A DNA stretch of 64,000 bases, taken from contig CAYPWL010000013.1 in NCBI GenBank assembly GCA_964414425.1, positions 1 through 64,000 on the forward strand, given 5' to 3'. This document shows positions 15,581-26,174 of this stretch, in pieces. Both the position numbers and the translations under genes were made by a program. Position 1 is the first letter of the stretch; each line of letters starts with the position of its first letter. The notes under the pieces are model-generated. The model was not told the origin of the DNA, searched no databases, and saw only the letters and a program-made list of their open reading frames with translations. This stretch comes from GYS-P2D sp964414425 (GTDB lineage: Bacteria; Bacteroidota; Bacteroidia; Chitinophagales; Saprospiraceae).

Positions 15581-18487
15581 ATGAGAATGAAGCTTGAACC
15601 CAAGCGAGAGATTCCTTTTGTCAATAGACATATCGGATTATCTACAGAAGATAAAGAGTCGATGTTATCCTATATCGACTGTCCAGACCTCAAAACGCTC
15701 ATCAACCAAACCGTTCCAGAGCCAATACGTAATCCCAAAGAATTGGACCTGCCGCAAGCGCTTACAGAGGTAGACTTCATTGATCAATTTAAATCAATGA
15801 TGTCCAATAATAAACTTGCCAAGAATTTCCTTGGGATGGGTTATTATGATTGTATTACGCCTAAAGTAATCCTGCGTAACATTATGGAGAATCCAGGATG
15901 GTATACGGCTTACACTCCTTATCAAGCTGAGATCGCTCAGGGGCGTTTAGAAGCCTTGATTAATTACCAGACTATGGTTATTGATCTCACTGGTATGGAA
16001 GTCGCTAATGCGTCTCTTTTGGACGAAGGGACAGCTGCGGCTGAAGCTATCTCAATGCTCTACAACAAAAGGCCTAAGTCGAAAAAACAAGCCAACGTAC
16101 TATTAGTCGATCAAGAGATGTTTCCGCAGACACTATCTGTGGTGCTAACTCGTGCAGAAGCTATCGGCATAACCGTAAGGACATGTGACATCCAAAAGGC
16201 AGATGTAACTGATGCTGACGTCTTTGCAGTTATGGTACAATATCCCAATAACAGTGGCGCTATAGTTGATCACTCATATATGCTATCGGCGACAGCTGAG
16301 CATGAAGTAACCTCAATATTCGTTGCAGATCTCATGAGTCTCGCACTATTAAAATCCCCAGGCTCGATTGGTGCAGATGTAGTTGTCGGCACTACACAGA
16401 GATTTGGTATTCCGCTTGGATTTGGTGGGCCACATGCTGCATACTTTGCAACCAAAGAAAAGTACAAAAGAGTACTGCCAGGAAGAATCATCGGTCTTTC
16501 AAAAGACGCTCAAGGCCAACCTGCATACCGCATGGCCCTTCAGACTCGTGAGCAACATATCAAGCGAGAAAAGGCAACTTCTAACATCTGCACAGCACAG
16601 GTATTATTGGCCGTAATGGCAGGGATGTATGGAGTATATCACGGGCCGGATGGTATAAAGAGCATCGCCAGTAGAATCACAAGTCTCACTCATCTATTAG
16701 CAGATCAATTGACTAAGATTGGATATGATCAGGTGAACTCTTCATTTTTTGACACCATCAAAATTGAGTGTGCCGATATAGAAGGTATTCGAACTACTGC
16801 AAATCAAGAAGGGGTCAACCTACGCTATTTTGAAGATAATGCGCACGTAGGGATCTCAATTGATGAGACGACTACTCTTGATGATATAGAATTACTCTTA
16901 AACATATTTTGTAAGCATAAAGTTGGTGCCGTCATCGATCGAAATTTCTTGTATGAAGAGATTGACGTCGATATCCAATGGGGCGAAAACTTGCTGCGAA
17001 CAGATGCGTATATGACGCATGAGGTGTTCCACAATTACCGCAGCGAACACGAGATGTTGAGATATTTGAAAAAATTAGAGAATAAGGATCTTTCGCTTGC
17101 ACATTCTATGATCTCCTTAGGATCATGTACAATGAAATTAAACGCAACGACAGAGATGATCCCCGTTACCTGGCCGGAGGTGAACAGTATCCATCCATTT
17201 GCGCCAGTAGATCAGACTGGTGGTTACCTGCAGTTGTTCGAAGAGCTTCGATCATGGCTTGCAGAGATCACAGGATTCCACGGGGTATCACTACAACCGA
17301 ACAGTGGTGCTCAGGGAGAGTTTGCTGGACTAATGGTTATCAAAGCCTACCACGAAAGCAGAGATGATCACCACAGAAATGTAATGTTGATTCCTTCTTC
17401 TGCTCATGGCACTAATCCAGCCAGTGCAGTTATGGCGGGACAACAGGTAGTTATAACAAAGTGCGACGACCAAGGAAATATCGACATTGATGATCTGAAG
17501 GCAAACATAGAACAGCACGCTGAGAATCTCTCAGGTCTTATGGTGACCTATCCATCTACCCATGGTGTATTTGAGGTACAGATCAAAGAGATTTGTCAGA
17601 TGGTTCATGACCGTGGTGGTCAGGTATACATGGACGGCGCTAATATGAATGCACAGGTTGGACTAACAAGTCCAGGACTCATAGGAGCAGATGTATGCCA
17701 CCTCAACTTGCATAAGACATTTTGCATACCTCACGGTGGCGGAGGGCCTGGCATGGGGCCAATCTGTGTAGCAGAGCATCTTAGCCCATTCTTACCGACG
17801 CACGACGTGATCAAGTGTGGAGGAGCATTGTCCTCAGATAGCATTTCTGCTGCACCGTATGGTAGCGCCAGCATACTTGCCATATCATACGCTTATATCG
17901 CTATGATGGGCGGCCAAGGCCTTACTCACGCCACGGAGATCGCTATCCTCAATGCGAATTATATCAAACAACGCTTAGATAGCCATTATGGCATACTATA
18001 CGTAGGTCACGAAGGCCGTTGCGCTCACGAAATGATAATTGATTGCAGAGACTTTAAGGCAATAGGAATAGAAATAACGGATATCGCCAAGCGCTTGATG
18101 GACTACGGTTACCATGCCCCTACGGTTTCGTTCCCTGTACCAGGCACGATGATGATTGAGCCTACTGAGAGCGAATCCAAAGAAGAGATTGATCGCTTTT
18201 GTGATGCGATGATTGCGATAAGAGAGGAGATCCGTGAGATTGAGCAACGCCAGTATCCTGATGATAACAATGTGTTGAAAAATGCACCTCATACTGCAGC
18301 CGTAGTGATGAGCGATGACTGGGACTACCCTTACACCAGAGCTAAAGCAGCATATCCATTGGATTATACTCGAGACAACAAGTTCTGGCCAAGCGTGAGC
18401 AGAGTAGACAATGCTTATGGAGATCGCAATCTTATATGCTCATGCCTTCCTATCGAAGCTTATCAAACTGCAGATGCCAATGGATAG
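15581..18487 (+). CDS. gcvP: Glycine dehydrogenase (decarboxylating), P-protein
   Basis: PLP-dependent P-protein of the glycine cleavage system. It decarboxylates glycine and passes the aminomethyl group to lipoyl-GcvH. At 968 aa it is the long single-chain form, not the split GcvPA/GcvPB. Signatures include FVNRHIGLSTEDKESML at the start, YTPYQAEIAQGRLEALINYQ, the PLP lysine K712 in HLNLHKTFCIPHGGGGPG, and SLGSCTMKLNATTEM. The last 8 bases overlap the start of gcvT, so the two are translationally coupled. gcvH and lpd are not in this window. ATG 15587 is an alternative start. Confidence 0.97.
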   Translation: MRMKLEPKREIPFVNRHIGLSTEDKESMLSYIDCPDLKTLINQTVPEPIRNPKELDLPQALTEVDFIDQFKSMMSNNKLAKNFLGMGYYDCITPKVILRNIMENPGWYTAYTPYQAEIAQGRLEALINYQTMVIDLTGMEVANASLLDEGTAAAEAISMLYNKRPKSKKQANVLLVDQEMFPQTLSVVLTRAEAIGITVRTCDIQKADVTDADVFAVMVQYPNNSGAIVDHSYMLSATAEHEVTSIFVADLMSLALLKSPGSIGADVVVGTTQRFGIPLGFGGPHAAYFATKEKYKRVLPGRIIGLSKDAQGQPAYRMALQTREQHIKREKATSNICTAQVLLAVMAGMYGVYHGPDGIKSIASRITSLTHLLADQLTKIGYDQVNSSFFDTIKIECADIEGIRTTANQEGVNLRYFEDNAHVGISIDETTTLDDIELLLNIFCKHKVGAVIDRNFLYEEIDVDIQWGENLLRTDAYMTHEVFHNYRSEHEMLRYLKKLENKDLSLAHSMISLGSCTMKLNATTEMIPVTWPEVNSIHPFAPVDQTGGYLQLFEELRSWLAEITGFHGVSLQPNSGAQGEFAGLMVIKAYHESRDDHHRNVMLIPSSAHGTNPASAVMAGQQVVITKCDDQGNIDIDDLKANIEQHAENLSGLMVTYPSTHGVFEVQIKEICQMVHDRGGQVYMDGANMNAQVGLTSPGLIGADVCHLNLHKTFCIPHGGGGPGMGPICVAEHLSPFLPTHDVIKCGGALSSDSISAAPYGSASILAISYAYIAMMGGQGLTHATEIAILNANYIKQRLDSHYGILYVGHEGRCAHEMIIDCRDFKAIGIEITDIAKRLMDYGYHAPTVSFPVPGTMMIEPTESESKEEIDRFCDAMIAIREEIREIEQRQYPDDNNVLKNAPHTAAVVMSDDWDYPYTRAKAAYPLDYTRDNKFWPSVSRVDNAYGDRNLICSCLPIEAYQTADANG

Positions 18488-19589
18488 CAAAACACAATCG
18501 CAGAAGACTGCACTCTATGACGAGCATATCGCTCATGGGGCTAAGATGGTCGAGTTCGCAGGTTACCTGATGCCAGTGAGGTATACCAGCCTTCAGGAAG
18601 AGCATATGGCGGTTAGAAATAGCGTTGGCGTATTTGACGTATCACATATGGGCGAATTTATGGTTAGTGGACCTGAGGCGCTCCAATTGATCCAACGGAT
18701 CAGCAGTAATGACGCCTCCACGCTCACCCCTGGCCAAGCCCAATATAGTTGCATGCCTAATGCTACTGGTGGCATTATAGATGACCTCATCATCTATTGC
18801 ATTACTCTGGAGCAATTCATGCTGGTGGTTAATGCCTCTAACATTAAGAAAGACTGGGATTGGATACAATCACATAATACTTGGGATTGCACCCTAACTG
18901 ATCAATCAGACGAGATAAGTTTACTGGCTGTTCAGGGACCTAAGGCCGCAGAACTATTAAGCCAAATGACTGATGTAGATCTCGGTATTATACCCTACTA
19001 TAACTTTACAACGGGGACAATCTTTGGCATTGATGATGTTATCATATCAGCTACAGGCTATACTGGCTCTGGGGGCTTTGAGCTCTATATAAAAAACGAA
19101 CATGTAAAGCAGGCTTGGACATCTATATTCGCCGCAGATGTGCCTTTCGAAGTACTACCTGCGGGAATAGGATCGAGAGATACACTACGCCTCGAAATGG
19201 GATACTGTTTGTATGGCAATGACATAGATGACACAACGTCTCCTATAGAAGCAGGTCTTTCATGGATCACTAAATTTAATCACAACTTTGTCAATCACGA
19301 CTCACTGCTAACTCAAAAAGAGGAACGTCCTAATCGTCGGTTGATAGGATTCAAAATGGCAGACAAGGGCATACCACGTACTGGATACGATATCTTAAAT
19401 GAAGAGGAAGAAATTATTGGTAAGGTAACTTCCGGCACCTTATCGCCGATGCTACAAAATGGTATCGGGTTAGGTTATGTAGAGGTGCCTTATCACAAGA
19501 AAGGCGCCAACATCAAAATCGCCATAAGAAAGAAAAAGGTGGACGCTGTTATCAGCCGACCACCTTTTGTAACTATTGCTAATTCTTAG
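18480..19589 (+). CDS. gcvT: Aminomethyltransferase, glycine cleavage T-protein
   Basis: Transfers the methylene group from aminomethyl-GcvH to tetrahydrofolate, releasing ammonia. The start is set at the ATG at 18480, inside the stop of gcvP, because the conserved N-terminus (KTALYDEHIAHGAKMVEFAG) begins right after it; the frame is open further upstream but that part is gcvP in another frame. About 369 aa, a normal length. Motifs: VGVFDVSHMGEF, LVVNASNIKKD, ISATGYTGSGGFELY and the folate-site GSRDTLRLEMGYCLYG. It forms a gcvPT operon. Confidence 0.96.
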   Translation: MDSKTQSQKTALYDEHIAHGAKMVEFAGYLMPVRYTSLQEEHMAVRNSVGVFDVSHMGEFMVSGPEALQLIQRISSNDASTLTPGQAQYSCMPNATGGIIDDLIIYCITLEQFMLVVNASNIKKDWDWIQSHNTWDCTLTDQSDEISLLAVQGPKAAELLSQMTDVDLGIIPYYNFTTGTIFGIDDVIISATGYTGSGGFELYIKNEHVKQAWTSIFAADVPFEVLPAGIGSRDTLRLEMGYCLYGNDIDDTTSPIEAGLSWITKFNHNFVNHDSLLTQKEERPNRRLIGFKMADKGIPRTGYDILNEEEEIIGKVTSGTLSPMLQNGIGLGYVEVPYHKKGANIKIAIRKKKVDAVISRPPFVTIANS

Positions 19590-19602
19590 CTCTATTCATT
19601 GA

Positions 19603-22600
19603 TTATTGCTTAATAATTCTTTGTAGGACATTATCCTCTTCGTTAGCAAGCTCAACGATATAGTATCCTGATGACTGATCTGATATATTGAACTGATATC
19701 GATCTAATCCCGTGATATTATCCCCCATGATCAAACGTCCATTGAGGTCATAAACAGCAATACTATTAATATTCATTCGAGTATCTATCTCTACATTAAC
19801 TACACCTGTAGTGAGTGTAGGATAGATTTTATTCTCGGTGTTTTCTACATCTATAGTTGCCGTAGTATTGTCGAGGACCACGTTGACATTATCAATAGCC
19901 CAGCCCCATCCATTGACTGCTTGATCCGCAAACAATCTGAATCGAATTAATATGACATCATCTTTATCATGAAACTGAGACAGATCAATTGTTTCACGGC
20001 TGAACATAAAGGATCTTGGTTGAGCATTAGCTTTAAAAGCATTTAGCCATAGATCACTACCACGTGCATCATAACCATCACCAAAAGGAGCCCAGGTCTC
20101 ACCATCTGAGGAGGACTCTACAATTACAAAATCCCAAAAGTTATTATCACCAAACACAGAACCAGGATCGCCAGGTTCAACGAGCGCAATATTATCAAAA
20201 GTCAAAAACTGCTGTTCTAGGATCCTTATAGGCTGCACTAAAGTGTATATCAATGCTGTATCGTCTGGATATGGATGTGGACTATGTATTGCTGGATCAT
20301 TGAAGTTATCTTCTGTATATATAGAGAATCCGTTACCCATAAATTCTGAATTACGGGATTCGTCAGCAAAGTCATTGCTATATTCTTCTACGGGCTCCAA
20401 AGGAATAAATAATTGCAAGTCGATTGATATAGATGGATAGGCTATGCCTTCTAAATAGCCTATAACAACTATTTCCGCCAGTCCTGATATCTGAGGATTG
20501 TCAACAACCATATTGGTAATGCCCTCATCATTGCTATCTAACTGCAATATTGTTTGATCATTGATCGCTACAACTGACGAATCAAAGACCTCAGAATACT
20601 CAACTTCTAAATTTATCTCACCCAAAGGGGATAGAGAACTTGAAGAGATGATAGGAGGAAATATAAATTCTTGCTCAAGCCCTTCTACAGAAGCTGTCCA
20701 GATACCTCTACCATAAGTGGCTATGACGATCTGATCATCTTGTAATATCATGTCGTATATATTAACAGCACCCATATCATTGTCCATAATCTCCCAGCTT
20801 GACCCACCGTCTAGCGATTCGACAATGCCGATTTCTGTACCTGCCCAGATCCGGTCAATATCATTAGGAAATACGAACACTTTATTAACTGCTACATCTG
20901 GAAATCCTCTCGAACTTGTTCCATTCTGCGAGTTCGCAAAGCCAGTAATATCCTCCCATGTCTGACCCAAATCATTTGTACGTAGGATCTTGGGCCTTCC
21001 TTGGAAAGAAAACATCGCAAATGCTGTTTCGCTCTCCGTAGGATGAGTTGATAATCCTGATGCATTACCTAAAACTGCTTCCGTATAAAATTCAGTAGCG
21101 CTAAAAGAGTTACCACCATCTGTGGACACGAAAAAACGTCTATCCTCTGCAAGTGCGCCACCTGCCCAAATCACATCTGGATTGGCAATTGATACTTCGA
21201 TGGACATAAAATTAGTGAAGCTCCAACGATCATCATTTATCCTGGTCGGCTCCCACAACTCACCAAAATTGTTAGATTTCCAGACACCCGATGATCCCAC
21301 TGTAAATATTCTATCCGGCAGGGCTTTAGAATTTTCTAATTGACTCCAGAATGGGCCTTGATCATCAATCCCCTGTGTTGCATTTCTCCACGCTCCACCG
21401 CCGTTTATCGTCCTCGAAAAGTTGTTAAACTGAGAACCTGCAATAATTAAATTATCATCTCTATTATTCCATATCGATTCGAAACCATCACCTCCTAAGG
21501 CAAACCTATATGAGGTAGTTGCGTCAGCACCTGCTGACGAAGGAGTAAACCATGTACCATTATCTTGCATCCCTCCGATATATCGATCAGTGCCTGGTGC
21601 CTTATCAGCGTTGTAAAACTGTGAGGTATTGTTACCTAATGATGCATAAGACCACGATCCATTTAACACGCCCGGATCACGACTTACACGTGACACATAC
21701 ATCCCTCCGTCATTTGCTACTAATAGTCTAAACTGACGATTAGCAGGTGAATCATTAAGAATAAAAATGTTGTGCTGATCAGGATGCACCCCTGAGGCGG
21801 TACGATTACTCTGAACAAATGTGTTTCTGCCGTCAAAATCATTGTAGGCATCAGACATCACCTCTATTGTTTTCTCCAGAGCGTTGACCTCATTTTTATC
21901 AATGCGGAAATTAGATACAGGGAAGTTATTGTCCTGAAACTCACTATCGTCTGTCAGTACAGGCCATATGAAATACATATTCCGATAAACATGGCCTCCT
22001 CCAGTTTGCGCAATATTAGGATCTGTAGTCTCCGTATATTGGACATCATGGATATAGATATACTCACGGCTATTCTCTGTAGTTGGGGTACCCGCGAAGG
22101 TTTCAATAAGATTCCATACCCCATCATTTTGCTGATCCCTAAATGAGACCATCAATTGTCTATCAAGTTCTGTGTCCCATACTTGAAAAGGTACTTCTAC
22201 TAAATCTTCATAACGGAAATCGCTATCTGGCACGCGAGATCCACGGCCGTCAACGGTAAATCTATGAGCCATCTGACTTCCCTGACCGAAGCGTATCTCT
22301 ATTGGGTTAATCTCATCTTGAGTCAACACGTTACCGAGATTTATACCACCGCCGCCAATCGAACCACCAAAATTGATTAAATCCAAAAAGCCTTCAGTAC
22401 CATCCTCGACCACTTCAAATGTTATTGTAGATATAACTCCTTCAGTGATCGTAAACTTGAATAAATTGACGCCTCCGACATATACTATCTCCTCGTCATG
22501 AGGATGTGCGATTATTGTATTATCAAACCATCCCTGACCATCAAGGAAATGGATATTATCATCAGCATTTGGTGTTGATGCCACTTGCCAGCTCTCTGCT

Positions 22601-23664
22601 CCATCAGTTGAAACATACAGATCAGAGCCCGTACCTGTAAGAGATCCTTGAGTTGATAAAAATAATCGCTGTGGGTTCACTGGTGATATAGCTATCTCAG
22701 CTCGACCACCTGCGTTGAGTCCTCTACTGGCATCCTCCCAGGTCTCTCCTGCGTCTGTCGACTTGATCACCCTCACTCCATTAATGGCCACGTATAGATT
22801 GTTAAAGTCTGCAGGGTCTGCGACGATATGATCATAGCGATCTTCTGAAGAGCTCAGAGTCCTACGCCAGGTTGATCCACCATCACTAGATTTATAAATA
22901 GCAGCATTCAGATCAGTATCTAAGAGTCCTTCATCATCAACTACTCGTGCCCATAGACTATTTCTTGTTGTAGCTACAACGATATTGGGATCATTATGGT
23001 CAACGACTATCCTGCTTACATTCCTGAAATCCGGAAACTGCTCAGGACTTACTATCTGTTGCCAGCTTTCACCTCCGTCTTCGGATTTGAACATGCCAGC
23101 ACCGTCTATATCATTAGTGAAGTGCTCTCCAGTACCTGCGTATATTATGTTTTCATTAGCAGCCGAATGAGCAAGTGTACTAAAGCCTAAATTGGGTAGA
23201 TCTGCGGTCATGTTCTCCCAATTACCTCCCCCATCTGTGGTCTTCCAAATCCCTCCAGACACGCTACCTATCAACCAGGTATTCAATGAAAGATCACTGG
23301 GAAAAGCGAGCACAGCACGGGTTCGCCCTGCTACATTAGCGGGTCCTCGCTCTGTGAATGTGATATTGTTCGATTTGTTGCGTCGAGCTTTTTTAGTGTA
23401 TTCCTTGATACGATAGTTACCAGAGTATGATGGAGCAACAAGATCATCTGGAGTCCTCATCTGCTGATTGATTCGCGCAAACTCTTCAGTTATCTGTAAC
23501 TTCTTGAGACCAGCTCTTTGGGTTTCCGCCTTTTTCTCAGTATACGATAGATATAACTCGTCTTCAGGAGGCATCTCCGCAATGGACTTATCAAAGTCTA
23601 TTTGAGAGATGATTGAAACAAGTATGATTCCTAAACCTGATAAAAGCCCAATTCTTTTAATCAT
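19603..23664 (-). CDS. Large secreted Asp-box (sortilin/VPS10-like) beta-propeller protein with T9SS sorting domain
   Basis: A 1353-aa protein with an N-terminal signal helix (IGLLSGLGIILVSIIS). At least nine Asp-box/BNR turns of the form S-x-DGG-x-x-W lie along residues about 140-1010, such as KTTDGGGNWENM, KSEDGGESWQQI, KSSDGGSTWRRT, VSTDGGNSFSAT and ESLDGGSSWEIM. They build one or two beta-propellers as in sortilin and BNR glycosidases. No sialidase arginine triad was identified, so hydrolase activity is not claimed. A jellyroll-like module follows (WGWAIDNVNVVLD), and the end is a Por sorting domain (AVYDLNGRLIMG). It starts 2 bases after the lipoprotein gene, in an EamA-lipoprotein-propeller operon. 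Confidence 0.88.
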   Translation of the reverse strand: MIKRIGLLSGLGIILVSIISQIDFDKSIAEMPPEDELYLSYTEKKAETQRAGLKKLQITEEFARINQQMRTPDDLVAPSYSGNYRIKEYTKKARRNKSNNITFTERGPANVAGRTRAVLAFPSDLSLNTWLIGSVSGGIWKTTDGGGNWENMTADLPNLGFSTLAHSAANENIIYAGTGEHFTNDIDGAGMFKSEDGGESWQQIVSPEQFPDFRNVSRIVVDHNDPNIVVATTRNSLWARVVDDEGLLDTDLNAAIYKSSDGGSTWRRTLSSSEDRYDHIVADPADFNNLYVAINGVRVIKSTDAGETWEDASRGLNAGGRAEIAISPVNPQRLFLSTQGSLTGTGSDLYVSTDGAESWQVASTPNADDNIHFLDGQGWFDNTIIAHPHDEEIVYVGGVNLFKFTITEGVISTITFEVVEDGTEGFLDLINFGGSIGGGGINLGNVLTQDEINPIEIRFGQGSQMAHRFTVDGRGSRVPDSDFRYEDLVEVPFQVWDTELDRQLMVSFRDQQNDGVWNLIETFAGTPTTENSREYIYIHDVQYTETTDPNIAQTGGGHVYRNMYFIWPVLTDDSEFQDNNFPVSNFRIDKNEVNALEKTIEVMSDAYNDFDGRNTFVQSNRTASGVHPDQHNIFILNDSPANRQFRLLVANDGGMYVSRVSRDPGVLNGSWSYASLGNNTSQFYNADKAPGTDRYIGGMQDNGTWFTPSSAGADATTSYRFALGGDGFESIWNNRDDNLIIAGSQFNNFSRTINGGGAWRNATQGIDDQGPFWSQLENSKALPDRIFTVGSSGVWKSNNFGELWEPTRINDDRWSFTNFMSIEVSIANPDVIWAGGALAEDRRFFVSTDGGNSFSATEFYTEAVLGNASGLSTHPTESETAFAMFSFQGRPKILRTNDLGQTWEDITGFANSQNGTSSRGFPDVAVNKVFVFPNDIDRIWAGTEIGIVESLDGGSSWEIMDNDMGAVNIYDMILQDDQIVIATYGRGIWTASVEGLEQEFIFPPIISSSSLSPLGEINLEVEYSEVFDSSVVAINDQTILQLDSNDEGITNMVVDNPQISGLAEIVVIGYLEGIAYPSISIDLQLFIPLEPVEEYSNDFADESRNSEFMGNGFSIYTEDNFNDPAIHSPHPYPDDTALIYTLVQPIRILEQQFLTFDNIALVEPGDPGSVFGDNNFWDFVIVESSSDGETWAPFGDGYDARGSDLWLNAFKANAQPRSFMFSRETIDLSQFHDKDDVILIRFRLFADQAVNGWGWAIDNVNVVLDNTTATIDVENTENKIYPTLTTGVVNVEIDTRMNINSIAVYDLNGRLIMGDNITGLDRYQFNISDQSSGYYIVELANEEDNVLQRIIKQ

Positions 23665-23666
23665 TT

Positions 23667-24071
23667 CTAACGGCGTTCTCTGATGTTTATAGTTTTTATC
23701 TTCGTTTGGTTGCCCGACTCCTCTCGATGCATTACTCTCGGAAGTATCTCAATTAATATATTGTCATCATCCGACCAGCTTACCGTACCATGAACTCGTT
23801 CTGGTCCATATAACATGTTATAGTCGGCATCGTATACCGCATACAACTTGCGTAATCTATCTCCTTGGGGATCATCATCGCCGAAACACAATTGCATATC
23901 TCTAGACTCATTCATTTTACAATGATATTTCCTCCCTTTAAACAACTCTGATATTACAGCTTTAGTCTTTATCATAGAAGTCTCTTTAACGACAGCTTCT
24001 TTGGATTTACAGGATGACACGGTCAGTAATGCCGATATGATAGTGTATAGAACCAGATATAATACTCGCAT
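23667..24071 (-). CDS. Small lipoprotein, uncharacterised
   Basis: A 134-aa protein with a signal peptide and a lipobox ending in VSSC (about residue 21). The mature part is charged, with FKGRKYHCKMNESRDMQLCFGDDD and a pair of cysteines that may be bridged. No family is recognised. It lies 12 bases after the EamA transporter gene and 2 bases before the propeller gene, so the three are probably one transcript. The tight coupling suggests a possible link with the exported propeller, but this is only positional. Confidence 0.75.
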   Translation of the reverse strand: MRVLYLVLYTIISALLTVSSCKSKEAVVKETSMIKTKAVISELFKGRKYHCKMNESRDMQLCFGDDDPQGDRLRKLYAVYDADYNMLYGPERVHGTVSWSDDDNILIEILPRVMHREESGNQTKIKTINIRERR

Positions 24072-24083
24072 AATGTGGAATCC

Positions 24084-24953
24084 TTAAATACCCGTACCGA
24101 TAAGTACGATTGCAATTATACCAAATACTAATCCAACTATCTTAAGCAGATTTAGCTGTTCTTTATAAATGATAGCACCGATCAGCGTAATTGTAACCAG
24201 TATGGAGACATTATTTAATGGAAATAAAACAGAGCCATCCCAGCCTTGCTCCAAAAGATAGATGAGAAGGTAGATGGTGAGATAATTAGGCAAACCCAGA
24301 ATGACGCCTCCAAACACGTCTTTCAATCCAAACTTGGATCTACCCATCAATAGCCTATAAAAGACTATGACCACACCTATTACCCCCGCCAAGCCAAATG
24401 AAGTCGACGTGAATAATACCCCGTCTCCATCAACTTGTCCTGACACCTCTACATAGAACAAGATGATCTCTATCAAACCGCTCATGACAAATACTATTAT
24501 AGGTAATGCCATGATCCACTTATTTTTAAGAGTGAAACCATCCGATTTACTCGGGTAGTTTACCAAGATGACGGTCAAGATAGCCGCCACAAAGCCGATC
24601 AGTCTGTGATTGGTCAATAGCTCATCATAGAAGATGATCGGAAATGCTCCTGAGATCAGTAGTGACATCTTGTGCATAATTCCGGTCAAGGTTAGCCCAG
24701 CACGCTGGTATGACAAAGCCATGAGGTTAAACCCGATTATAAATAACAGACTCATCGCAATTGCACTTCCAAACCATGGTCTTATGTAAAAATCCACAGG
24801 AACAGACTGCACACCCAAGTATAGTGATGAGCTCACTACACAAGTGAAATAGTTCACCACGATAGCATTGAGATTATCTACTTTGTATTTGTCAAAATAC
24901 TTGAAAATGATCGCCAAGGCCACATTGCACAACACCAAAAGGAGAAATATCAT
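24084..24953 (-). CDS. EamA/DMT-family transporter
   Basis: A 289-aa integral membrane protein with ten predicted helices arranged as two similar five-helix halves, as in drug/metabolite transporters. Typical pieces are the early ALAIIFKYFDKYKV loop, LMALSYQRAGLTLTGIMHK in the first half, and ITLIGAIIYKEQLNLLKIVG near the end, the classic EamA terminal hairpin. The substrate is unknown. It is divergent from the TSUP gene with a 70-base shared upstream region, and first in the operon leading to the propeller protein. Confidence 0.85.
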   Translation of the reverse strand: MIFLLLVLCNVALAIIFKYFDKYKVDNLNAIVVNYFTCVVSSSLYLGVQSVPVDFYIRPWFGSAIAMSLLFIIGFNLMALSYQRAGLTLTGIMHKMSLLISGAFPIIFYDELLTNHRLIGFVAAILTVILVNYPSKSDGFTLKNKWIMALPIIVFVMSGLIEIILFYVEVSGQVDGDGVLFTSTSFGLAGVIGVVIVFYRLLMGRSKFGLKDVFGGVILGLPNYLTIYLLIYLLEQGWDGSVLFPLNNVSILVTITLIGAIIYKEQLNLLKIVGLVFGIIAIVLIGTGI

Positions 24954-24996
24954 AATCTAAGTGAGTATTCGGTTTTGGCAAGATAGGATATCATAG

Positions 24997-25018
24997 TTTC
25001 TTTGTGGGTATGAGGAGG
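24997..25018 (+). promoter_or_regulatory. Promoter -7 element and strong Shine-Dalgarno of the TSUP gene
   Basis: TTTCTTTG (24997-25004) is one base off TAnnTTTG, with TTG about 20 bases upstream. AGGAGG (25013-25018) ends 5 bases before the ATG at 25024. A full-length Shine-Dalgarno is uncommon in Bacteroidota leaders and supports this start. Confidence 0.5.
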
Positions 25019-25023
25019 AACTT

Positions 25024-25752
25024 ATGGCAGGATTAAGCGTCGCAGCAATTATAGCGGCAGTCCTAATAGGATTTTCTAAAGCAGGAATAAAGGGTATATC
25101 AGCTTTTTCTGTCACATTACTCGCTCTGGCGTATGGTGCTAAAAGTTCTACGGGAATCATGCTACCCTTACTTGTTGCTGGTGATATAGCCGCAGTGATC
25201 TATTACAATAAGAAGTGTAACTGGTCATTACTACTCAAATTATTACCATATGTAGCGATTGGCGTGATTATCGGCGCTTTTATAGGTGATCAGATGCCCG
25301 AAGCACTATTTAAAAAGTGTATGGCAGCAATCATCATCATTAGCGTTTCCCTGATGGTTTGGTATGAGCGTTCAACTATACAACTCGAGAGCCGATCTAC
25401 TTGCTTAGGGGTGATATTAGGCCTTCTTGCGGGTATCACGACCATGATCGGCAACTTAGCTGGGGCATTCTCTAATCTTTTCTTCTTGAGTATGCGATTA
25501 ACTAAAGAGACCTTTATTGGTACCGCTGCATGGCTATTTTTTGTGATCAACATCTTTAAGTTACCGTTTCACGTATTTATGTGGGGGACTATTGACATGA
25601 GCAGTCTCTATATTGGCTTAACCCTGCTACCCTTTCTCGCATTAGGATTTATAGGAGGTCTTAAGTTGATTCATGTTTTTAATGACAAGGGCTACAGATA
25701 CTTCATCATCGTCATGACCCTTATCGGCGCCTTGGTCATGTTGATAAGTTAA
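25024..25752 (+). CDS. TSUP (TauE/SafE) family permease
   Basis: A 242-aa membrane protein with eight hydrophobic segments and the TSUP hallmark near the N-terminus (AAVLIGFSKAGIKGISAFSV) repeated in weaker form in the second half (AGITTMIGNLAGAFSNLFF). TSUP proteins export sulfite, sulfoacetate or other small anions; the substrate here cannot be assigned. The start is supported by an AGGAGG five bases upstream. It stands alone on the plus strand, divergent from the EamA gene and convergent with the Fur-family gene (5-base gap). Confidence 0.87.
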   Translation: MAGLSVAAIIAAVLIGFSKAGIKGISAFSVTLLALAYGAKSSTGIMLPLLVAGDIAAVIYYNKKCNWSLLLKLLPYVAIGVIIGAFIGDQMPEALFKKCMAAIIIISVSLMVWYERSTIQLESRSTCLGVILGLLAGITTMIGNLAGAFSNLFFLSMRLTKETFIGTAAWLFFVINIFKLPFHVFMWGTIDMSSLYIGLTLLPFLALGFIGGLKLIHVFNDKGYRYFIIVMTLIGALVMLIS

Positions 25753-25757
25753 AAGCA

Positions 25758-26174
25758 TTAAGCTGCACAGCTTTTACAGACTCCCTTCAAGATGAGATTG
25801 GCCTCTTCTACTTGATAGCCAGGTATGTTGATAGGCGGTATGTGCTGATCTAAGCATTCCATAACTCCACATTGAGAGCATTTGAAATGCATGTGATTGT
25901 GGTAATGGTCATCCGCATCACAAGTATCGTGACACAAACCGTAAGTTACCACGCCACTATCATCAGGAATCTTGTGCAATACTCCATTTTCGGTAAATGC
26001 ATTTAAGATGCGATACAGGGTTACACGATCGGAGTCTTTCAGTTCACTCTGTAAGTCTTTAATCGACAAGGTGCGTTTCTCACGTGTAAAGAATTCTAAA
26101 ACATCAATCCTTCCATCTGTTATCCGGAGCTTATGATTTTTAAGAATATTCTTGATCTCACTATATAGGGCCAT
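25758..26174 (-). CDS. Fur-family metal-responsive repressor
   Basis: A 138-aa protein with an N-terminal winged helix (VTLYRILNAFTENGVLHKI contains the recognition helix). The metal-sensing C-terminal domain has the histidine-rich strand HYHNHMHF, and two structural Zn CxxC pairs (C99/C102, C133/C136). It fits Fur/Zur/PerR; which metal it senses cannot be decided from these residues. It is a single gene; no Fur box was confidently identified in its upstream region, and no metal transporter is adjacent apart from the convergent TSUP permease. Confidence 0.9.
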   Translation of the reverse strand: MALYSEIKNILKNHKLRITDGRIDVLEFFTREKRTLSIKDLQSELKDSDRVTLYRILNAFTENGVLHKIPDDSGVVTYGLCHDTCDADDHYHNHMHFKCSQCGVMECLDQHIPPINIPGYQVEEANLILKGVCKSCAA